A stretch of 64,000 bases of DNA from Boswellia sacra (taxonomy: Eukaryota; Streptophyta; Magnoliopsida; Sapindales; Burseraceae): contig SNVD02012978.1 of NCBI GenBank assembly GCA_013180625.2, positions 434,001-498,000 on the forward strand, written 5' to 3'. The position numbers and the translations under genes were made by a program. The stretch's first letter is position 1, and each line of letters starts with the position of its first letter. This document shows, one piece after another, positions 57,013 through 64,000 of the stretch. The notes beneath the pieces were generated by a model that was not told where the DNA came from, did not search any database, and saw only the letters and a list, made by a program, of their open reading frames with translations.

Positions 57013-57609
57013 ATGTCAAATCCAGCTTTTGGTGATTTTAACTTCTACTATCAATGTGCTTTATTGACTTATTAATTATAATTTTTCTTAACTTATTGAT
57101 CTTAAACGGAAATTTTGATTTTTTTTACTACATTAATTTTGTTACATAACTTTACTTAGAAGAGATATTTTAAAACAAATTTTAGATACAATTTATTAAC
57201 ACAAATTTATGATTATTGATCTTATTAAATATAATAATTGAGAGCGAAAGTAAAAAAATTATATTTAATAATATTAAATCATCAATCATGTGAACCATAA
57301 TCTCAACCATTAGATTCCGTCGATCAATGACTAAAAATTTGTGTTTAGTTTTATGTCAAAAAATCCGTTTTCAACTTTAAATTATGATAATGCTAGTTTT
57401 ATTGATTTTTGGTATAAGCTATTGTATACAAACTAATGTGTTATAAGATAATTGGCGTAATGAATATATAAAATCTATTCTTTTAATGAAGAACAATATA
57501 TGTGAATAAATGAGTAACGCTATATCAGTTTGTATACATGATTCTTTGATTTCGTGAATCAATGCGTTAGGCCAATAATAGATTTAAATTCTTGATGAGA
57601 GAATAACAC
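57013..57609. other. Intergenic, no gene seen
   Basis: AT-rich. Nothing recognised. Confidence 0.5.
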
Positions 57610-57889
57610 TTGTTGTTGCAGTATCCGATATTAAATTTACAAAAGTTGAAATGGTGAATTCTACCAATTGTTCTAACTTTGGAAAAAAAAAAAAGTCTCT
57701 TTGATTTGGCCTAGTGCATCTACACATTTTACAATAACCATGAAGTCAGTTGCTCAGAGTTCCTTGAAATACAGATGCAAATCCTCCTTGACTAAGTTTC
57801 TTACTGAAACTATTTGTTCTTGCAATCGAATCTTCGTAGAAGTATCTTTTGGGCATTCCTGGAGTATCATATCTATCACGCTCCAAACT
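57610..57889 (-). pseudogene. Receptor-like kinase relic (G-type lectin/SD2-5-like kinase N-lobe)
   Basis: The minus strand from 57889 reads GMPKRYFYEDSIARTNSFSK, then KLSQGGFASVFQGTLSN and a stop. This is the plant receptor-kinase juxtamembrane region and glycine-rich loop, with the second Gly of the loop replaced. In other frames it continues with VIVKCVDALGQIKETF (the Lys subdomain) and RTIGRIHHFNF (the helix C region). Two frame changes, a stop and the missing remainder of the kinase show it is dead. No neighbour belongs to it. Confidence 0.8.
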
Positions 57890-58055
57890 TAAAAGTCTAT
57901 GGGGGTTTTATTTAAATTTCAAAATAAAGAAAATAAGGAAAATGACTGCACTTATTTTGCTACTTCGCTTATTTTGCTATTGTGATCGTTATGAAATGTC
58001 AATTTTGTTGTAATGTTGTTCATGTAGCCATTGATTGGGTAGAAGAAAGGGATCT
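57890..58055. other. Spacer before gypsy element 2
   Basis: Ends with the GATCT target copy (58051-58055). Nothing else seen. Confidence 0.4.
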
Positions 58056-58280
58056 TGATGCAGGGGGCCTAGGTCCTTTTTCTTTTATTGAAACTTTGGT
58101 GTTTGTGGGCTAAATTTACTTAGCCTTTACGTGTTTATTTTTATGTTTTCTTATTTTTGTCTGGTATAAAGGAGATAAGACAGGGCATAACTGATAATTT
58201 TTGAAAACAATTATAATTGAAATTTGCTCTATTCAGAGAGCTCTCTCTTTCTTAGCTTTCTTTCCTGCGTTTCTTTATCA
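58056..58280 (+). repeat. 5' LTR of gypsy element 2
   Basis: TGATGCAGGG to TTCTTTATCA. Confidence 0.93.
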
Positions 58281-58316
58281 AAAGTGGTATCAAAGCTTTG
58301 GAGCTACCCAAACTTG

Positions 58317-58640
58317 ATGGCTGCTGGTGGTAATGACAACCCCCATCCTAGTGCCAATGAGCGCGGGGTGCTGGCCCTTTGGGCGGCTTTCATCGGACTT
58401 GAACGCTGATTTGATTCTTTCACTCAAGAGATTCGGGAGCTTTTGAATGGAGTTCGTGTCGGTGTCAACACCAACAAACCCCCATCCCAGCACAAGGACG
58501 GTGATCTTCCTCCGAACCAAGCTGTGGTAACCCCTCGACAAACTCATCCACTCATCAATTCTCCTCCACCATGTAAGAAAACTGCTATCAGAATTTCCAA
58601 GCTTGGCTCCAATTGATTACCAAACACTCTTCCTGCGATG
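58317..58640 (+). pseudogene. Gag N-terminal remnant fused by deletion to the RT leader
   Basis: The frame starts MAAGGNDNPHPSANERGVLAL and meets a stop at 58407. It runs on through a Pro-rich stretch to about 58610. After a second stop, the RT leader motif [14 protein letters not shown] appears at 58638. In the related element at 22777-27811 about 1.7 kb of gag and protease separates these parts. Confidence 0.8.
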
Positions 58641-59935
58641 CGTGATATCCAACATCACATCGACCTCATGCCAGGAGCTATATTACCAAACCTTCCCCAT
58701 TATTGTATGGCACCCAATGAACACTCAATTTTACAAAGTCAAGTCGATGAACTCTTAAAGAAAGGCCTCTTACGACCTAGTATGAATCTGTGTGCTGTCC
58801 CAGCTTTGTTGACTCCAAAAAAAGATGGAAGTTGGTGCATGTGTGTCGATAGTCGGCAATAAACAAGATTACTGTCAAGTATCGGTTTCCAATTCCTCAA
58901 CTAGAAGACATGCTTGATAGACTTGATGGTTCAAAATATTTCTCCAAACTGGACCTTAAGAGTGGTTATTATCATATACGAATTCACCACGGGATGAATG
59001 GAAAACGGCTTTTAAGACCCGTGAAGGTTTGTACGAATGGCTAGTCATACCTTTTGGGCTAACCAATGCACCAAGTACCTTTATGAGGCTGATGAATCAA
59101 ATCCTTAAACCTCTCATTGGCCAAGTTTTGGTTGTCTATTTTGATGATTTACTTGTTTTTAGCAAAACGGAAGCTGAGCATCTAAAGCATTTACGGGCTA
59201 TCTTTGGAGTTTTGGAAGACAATAAACTTTATCTCAACATGAAGAAGTGTGACTTTCTTGTTAATAAGCTTTTTTTTCTGGGTTTTATTGTTGGTGAACA
59301 CAGCATTCAAGTGGATGAAACTAAAGTGGCAGCAATCTGTGATTGGCCATCCCCAGCTTCAGTTCATGAGGTAATCCATAGTTTCCATGGACTTGCAACT
59401 TTTTATCGTCGATTTGTGCGTGGTTTTAGCACTATCATGGCACCTATTACTGACTGCCTTAAGCAAGGACGATTTCGTTGGAGTCTTGAACAAGAAACTA
59501 GCTTCAAGTTAATCAAAGAAAAATTAAGCAATGCTCCGATTCTAGCTCTACCCAACTTTGATAAGCCTTTCGAAGTGGAAATTGATGCTTCTATGCTCGG
59601 CATTAGGGCAGCATTGTCTTAAGAAGGACGACCACTTGAGTTTTTTAGCGAGAAGCTTAATGAGAGTAGGCAGCGATGGTCCACGTATGAATAGGAATTG
59701 TATGCTGTTGTTCGTGCCCTTAAACTTTGAGAACATTATTTGCTGCCCCAAGAGTTTATCCTCCACAGCGATCACCAAGCTTTGCGCTACCTCAACTCCC
59801 AAAAGACACTTAACAGAATGCATGCCAAGTGGATCATCTTCTTACAAAAATTTACTTTTGTTTTTCGGCATCACTCTGGCCATTAGAGTGTTGTTGCTGA
59901 TGCTCTTAGTCGGCGTAGCTCCCTCTTAATTGTCC
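58638..59935 (+). pseudogene. Gypsy element 2 reverse transcriptase and RNase H
   Basis: Motifs include [35 protein letters not shown] and the catalytic YFDDLLVF near 59140. In RNase [13 protein letters not shown] and [14 protein letters not shown] appear in a broken frame. Breaks: a stop near 58860, a missing base near 58990, and stops near 59620, 59690 and 59730. The longest clean piece is 59029-59622. Confidence 0.9.
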
Positions 59936-61210
59936 TTCGGATTGAGATTCTTGGCTTTAAATTCCTTAAAGACTTATATCCCAATGATGAGGATTTTAAG
60001 GAGATTTGGGAAAACTGTGTGACTCACTCAACTATTTTTTATTTTCATATTACATGAGGCTATCTATTTAAAGGGAATCAACTTTGCATCCCTAAGACGT
60101 CGTTGCGTGATCAGTTAATTGGTGAATTGCATAATGGCGGACTTGCTGCTCACCATGGCCTGGATAAAACAATTTCAGCATTGGAATCCCATTATTTTTG
60201 GCCTCAACTTAAAAGGGAAGTTGCTCGTCTTGTTCAACGTTGTCCCATTTGTCAAACTGCAAAAGGCAGCTCACAAAACACGGGACTCTACTCCCCACTT
60301 CCCATACCTGACAACATTTGGGAAGATCTCTCCATTGATTTTATGCTCGGTTTGCCACGCACTCCTCGTCATGTTGATAGTATCTTTGTGGTCGTTGATC
60401 ATTTCTCAAAGATGGCTCATTTCACCCCATGTCGGAAGACAGCCGATGTAACTCATGTTGCCCATTTATTTTTTCATGAAGTGGTTAAACTACATGGTGT
60501 TCCAAAGTCCATCGCTTCTGATCGTGACGTGAAGTTCATTAGTCACTTTTGGCGCACCTTGTGGAAGTGTTCTGGCACAATTATTCAGCTTAGCAATGCT
60601 CACCATCCTCAAATGGATGGGCAAACTGAGGTTGTGAATTGAAGCTTAGGAAATATGATCAGATGCCTTGTCCGTGACAAACCAAAGCAATGGGATAATG
60701 CCTTACCACAAGCCGAATTTGCTTATAACAGTGCTACAACAACTCCACTGGCATGTCTCCTTTCGCTGTTGTCTATACTAAGGTCCATTTCATCCTCTTG
60801 ATTTGGTGGTCTTACCCAAGTCCCATAGTCATGCTGCTGATCATTTTGCTGATGGTATAGTAAAAGTTCACAATCAAGCCAAGAGGAACTTGGAAGCTGC
60901 TAACAACAAGTACAAGGTCGCTGCTAATAAACACCATCGCGCAAAGGTATTTTCAGAAGGGGATCTTGTAATGGTCCATTTGCGTAAGTCTCGTCTTCCA
61001 GCTAGGGAGTATACCAAGTTGCAACCTCGTCGTTACGGTCCATTTACTATAAAGAAGAAACTGGGAGACAATGCCTTTGTTATTAATCTTCCTGGTTGGA
61101 ATATTTCATCCACTTTCAATATTGCTGATCTTTCGGAGTATTTTCCACCAGATGCTGCTAATGAGATATTAGAGCTGCCAGAGTCGAGCTCTTACATGGT
61201 AGAGGAGAAT
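59936..61210 (+). pseudogene. Gypsy element 2 integrase and C-terminal region
   Basis: The frame at 60103-60642 holds the zinc-binding [15 protein letters not shown] and the core [14 protein letters not shown]. The second Asp region ([15 protein letters not shown]) and [13 protein letters not shown] follow. A stop at 60640 and a frame change near 60745 interrupt it. The C-terminal part at 60803-61213 (LVMVHLRKSRLPAREYTKL) is open to just before the LTR. Confidence 0.9.
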
Positions 61211-61435
61211 TGATGCAGGGGGCCCAGGCCCTTTTTCTTTTATTGAAACTTTGTTGTTTGTGGGCTAAATTTACTTAGCCTTTACGTGTTTATTTTTATG
61301 TTTTCTTATTTTTGTCTGGTATAAAGGAGATAAGAGAGGGCATAACTGATAATTTTTGAAAACGATTATAATTGAAATTTGCTCTGTTCAAAGAGCTCTC
61401 TCTTTCTTAGCTTTCTTTCCTGGGTTTCTTTATCA
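61211..61435 (+). repeat. 3' LTR of gypsy element 2
   Basis: Same length and ends as the 5' LTR. It is preceded by the purine-rich GGTAGAGGAGAAT. Confidence 0.93.
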
Positions 61436-61440
61436 GATCT

Positions 61441-62180
61441 GGTATAGTGCTGCTTAATATGATGCAAGTTAGTGGGACAAAATGATTAAATAGTTTAATA
61501 TTTGAGTTCAGGTTTTGTATTGGTTAATAAATAATAGTCGTAAGGTTAGGAGTCCATCAGATCAGAGAGGGCACATTGGAGCTTAAATACTTTTGTTATC
61601 TTTCAGATATCAGTTTAGGATTTTAGGTGAAATAACAACTTAACATTTTTATTTGTTTAATTAAACTTTCTGTACACTGCAGGTGTTTATGGCTATTGCT
61701 TGCGATGATGCATGTAAGACGGTGGCGGTCCTCTGGTTCGCCTATAAAGCTTACCTAATGTGATGGGTCAATTGGAATGAAGGAAGCTCCGAAAGCATGA
61801 AGTGTTCATGATTTCTACAACAATAATGTTAGATTTATAACCCAAATATAATACAAAATCTACAACCTGATATGACAGTTTACATGATAAAATCTCACTA
61901 GAGATATAATTTCACTTATTCATTTTTGTCAAGGGTGAAGGTAGTATTAAATATTTAAGGGACCAATGGTAAACGATTAATATTAAAGATAGATATTGAA
62001 ATAAAAACATTAATTAGAGGGGGGCCAAACTGAAATATGAATACATAAACTAAGATATAACAGATTTTAACTTTTTTTTTATATATTATTTAAACAATTA
62101 TTTTTGGGCTAGAGAGGCCAAAGCCTCCCCAGGGAGCAATGTAACTCCGATTTTTGTTTTTTCCTCTTTCAATGAATTTT
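61441..62180. other. Intergenic between gypsy elements
   Basis: A stretch at 61681-61762 begins after a splice-acceptor-like CTGCAG and is open for about 26 codons (VFMAIACDDACKTVAVLWFA). It could be an isolated exon but matches nothing I know. The rest is AT-rich. Confidence 0.4.
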
Positions 62181-62503
62181 TGTCACGTTAACTGTTACAT
62201 TAGATTGTAAAATTTGAGTGGCATATAGATTATAAGTCTAACACTATTATTTTTACAAAGAGCATATATTGAAATAGTTCTAGAAAATAAACCGGTATAG
62301 CCACCAAAGATAATGACCAATCCCCAAAGCCCATTTGGTTCTGTACACTTTGATTGGTGTAAAGGACAAAACAATGCGTTTAACCTCAACACTCTTTTGG
62401 GAAGAAAATGACAAGCTACATAAAGTTTTAAGCATTATAGAAATGAAAATACATAAAACTAAGATAAAATAAAGGCAGTGACATTCTTCAACTGTCTGCA
62501 TCA

Positions 62504-62846
62504 ATCTCCCTTACTTTCGGAAGAACTCGACGCTGAGTTTTCTTCAAGAAGAACAGCATTATCTGGAGGAAAATATTTAAAATGGAGAAGGTACTAGACA
62601 TCTTCATATATGATGGAAAGTCGACAACATATGCATTATCACCAAGCTTCTTTGTAATACGAAAAGGGCCTATCTTTTTAGCTTGGAGCTTGTGATATGT
62701 GCCAGCTGGGTAACGATGTTTATTGAGATGGACCATGACCAAGTCGCCCTCAGTAAACAATTTCTCACAACGGTGCTTGTCAATAGCAACTTTGTACTGG
62801 GAGTTGGAATCTTCAAGTTTTTGTTTAACCTGCTGGTGGAGCCAAC
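62504..62846 (-). pseudogene. Gypsy fragment 3: integrase C-terminal region
   Basis: Contains VKQKLEDSNSQYKVAIDKH, LVMVHLNKHRYPAGTYHKLQ and ITKKLGDNAYVVDFPS, like the tails of the other two gypsy elements. It is separated from the integrase core by the nested MITE and loses frame near 62560. Confidence 0.85.
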
Positions 62847-63322
62847 CAGGGACGGAGCCAGAAATTATTTTTAGAGGGGACAAAATTGAACAACAATAAA
62901 TAAAATAAATTAATATAAATAAAATATAATTATAAATTTAAAAAGTTTATAATATTTTTAATCAATATTATTTGGGGTATAAATTAATATTTATCATATC
63001 AATTTTAAATTCTAATTACAAGAGAAATGATAAAATAAAGTAATTAATAATATAATTAAATAAAATTTTAAACTTATTAATTCAAAAAGATCTTACATTT
63101 TTTAAAATAAAAATAATAGAGATAAACAAATTAATGAGTAATGATGGATAAAATATTAAAAAAAATTGTTTGATAAATAAGTTGTAAATAGAAATAGATA
63201 CATATTTATATTTATAACAATATATATTTTTATTAATTAAAAATAATAATAATATTTTAATTTTTTTCCTTTGATCAGGAGGGGCAACTGCCCCTCCTGG
63301 GCCTATACTGGCTCCGCCCCTG
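62847..63322. mobile_element. hAT-type MITE nested in gypsy fragment 3
   Basis: 476 bp with terminal inverted repeats CAGGGACGGAGCCAG and CTGGCTCCGCCCCTG (one mismatch over 15), and an exact 8-bp target duplication GAGCCAAC (62839-62846 and 63323-63330). A 22-bp palindrome-like AGGAGGGGCAACTGCCCCTCCT lies near the right end. The AT-rich middle encodes no transposase. Confidence 0.9.
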
Positions 63323-63985
63323 GAGCCAACGAATCTGTTCAGCAAATCACTCAGCTGGTTTCCTTTTGCATTGGGGAATTCCAATCACATCCATAGTGGA
63401 GGATGGGATTTTAGTGTAAAGAATCGCAAAAAGGGCCTTCTGAGTAAACCTGTTAACCATACTATTGGAAATAAATTCTGCTTAAGCTAAAGCAAAGTCC
63501 CACAATTTTGGTTTTATCACCAGTGATGCTTCGAGTCATGGATTCTAGTGTTTGATTAACCACCTCTGTCTGACCATCAGTTTGGGTATGATAAGTGCAG
63601 CTAAGTGTTAAAACAATATCAAATTTCTTCCACATAACACACCAAAAGTGGCTAACAAACTTGATGTCACGATCTTAGGTGATAGACTTGGGAAAGCTAT
63701 GAAGCTTGACAACTTCCTGAAAGTATGAGTTGGCAATGTTGCAAGCGTCAGCAGTTTTCTGTCATGGAATGAAGTGGGCCATATTAAAAAACTTGTCAAC
63801 AACAACAAAGACATGATCCTTTCTTCTTTGGGTTAAAGGTAAGCCTAACACAAAATCCATGCTAATATCTCCCCAAATGTTCTCTGAAACTAGCAAAAGA
63901 GTGTACAACCCTGTGTTTTGAGCATGGCCTTTGGCTCCTTGACAAAATGCCACAATGTTGTATGTCACGGCACGTTTGGCCAATA
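63323..63985 (-). pseudogene. Gypsy fragment 3: integrase core
   Basis: Frames at 63762-63983 and 63608-63814, plus unframed DNA, cover the integrase core: [20 protein letters not shown], then the second Asp region near 63670 and the [14 protein letters not shown] segment near 63560. Stops and small frame changes are frequent. Confidence 0.85.
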
Positions 63986-64000
63986 AAAACGATCTGCAAT

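Larger units (their letters stand above)
58056..61435 (+). mobile_element. Internally deleted Ty3/gypsy retrotransposon
   Basis: A 3380-bp element with two 225-bp LTRs (58056-58280 and 61211-61435), an exact target duplication GATCT (58051-58055 and 61436-61440), and a Met-tRNA-type primer-binding site TGGTATCAAAGC (from 58285). LTRs differ at about seven or eight bases (about 97% identical). Pol resembles that of the gypsy element at 22777-27811, but most of gag and all of the protease are missing, so the element is about 1.65 kb shorter. Many stops and frameshifts remain in pol. Confidence 0.95.
62190..64000 (-). mobile_element. Third Ty3/gypsy fragment, running off the window
   Basis: On the minus strand, integrase (63323-64000) is followed by a C-terminal region (62504-62846), a purine tract AAGGGAGAT and an LTR beginning TGATGCAG at 62503. 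The left LTR edge is near 62181-62193 and uncertain. A hAT-type MITE is nested at 62847-63322. The element resembles the two other gypsy copies in integrase and in its LTR start. It continues beyond base 64000. Confidence 0.8.

Overview
The window looks like nuclear DNA of a dicot plant. It is AT-rich and intron-bearing, with plant LTR retrotransposons primed by initiator Met tRNA or Asp tRNA, Mutator and hAT miniature elements, a plastid-derived insertion, and RPS5-type CC-NBS-LRR (CNL) resistance genes. My impression is a woody dicot, possibly Citrus-like, but I could not test this.

Only a few genes look intact. Two long uninterrupted CNL genes, both on the minus strand, lie at 17432-20098 (CNL1, 888 aa) and 33295-35931 (CNL2, 878 aa). 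They are close paralogues and share homologous upstream DNA. CNL debris lies around them: two 5'-end/promoter copies at 27970-28650, a coding relic at 38040-38290, and duplicated 3'-flank DNA at 3580-4421 and 31780-32795. This is a resistance-gene cluster that grows by local duplication and decays by deletion and transposon insertion. The other host gene I recognise with confidence is an eight-exon gene for the GINS replication subunit PSF2 (44942-47262, minus). At least one of its splice junctions does not keep frame. A copy of its last two exons lies just upstream of CNL1.

Layout: 1-4421 holds local duplications, one carrying a Mutator-type element with an exact 10-bp target duplication. 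4422-6193 is a truncated copia element ending in a perfect 140-bp inverted repeat. 6622-8457 is the 5' end of an Athila/Tat-like element. 10416-15814 is a complete but dead copia element. 17432-20960 is CNL1 plus the PSF2 fragment. 21488-22286 is a hAT-type element. 22777-27811 is a complete but dead gypsy element. 27970-36600 is CNL debris and CNL2. 36883-37345 is a solo LTR. 38769-39690 is a dead carboxylesterase. 40342-41232 is an LTR-like element. 43594-44033 is a broken DUF506-like gene end. 44942-47367 is PSF2 with an E2F-like site. 48424-48916 is a dead ankyrin gene. 54210-54710 is chimeric organelle DNA. 56679-57012 is a hAT-type element. 57610-57889 is a receptor-kinase relic. 58056-61435 is an internally deleted gypsy element. 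62190-64000 is a third gypsy fragment containing a nested hAT MITE.

The genes form no pathway together. The coherent story is a CNL immune-receptor cluster embedded in retrotransposons. The three elements with both LTRs show about 96-97% LTR identity by eye, so they inserted at broadly similar times. I found no bacterial-type system, CRISPR array or clearly new multi-gene system.
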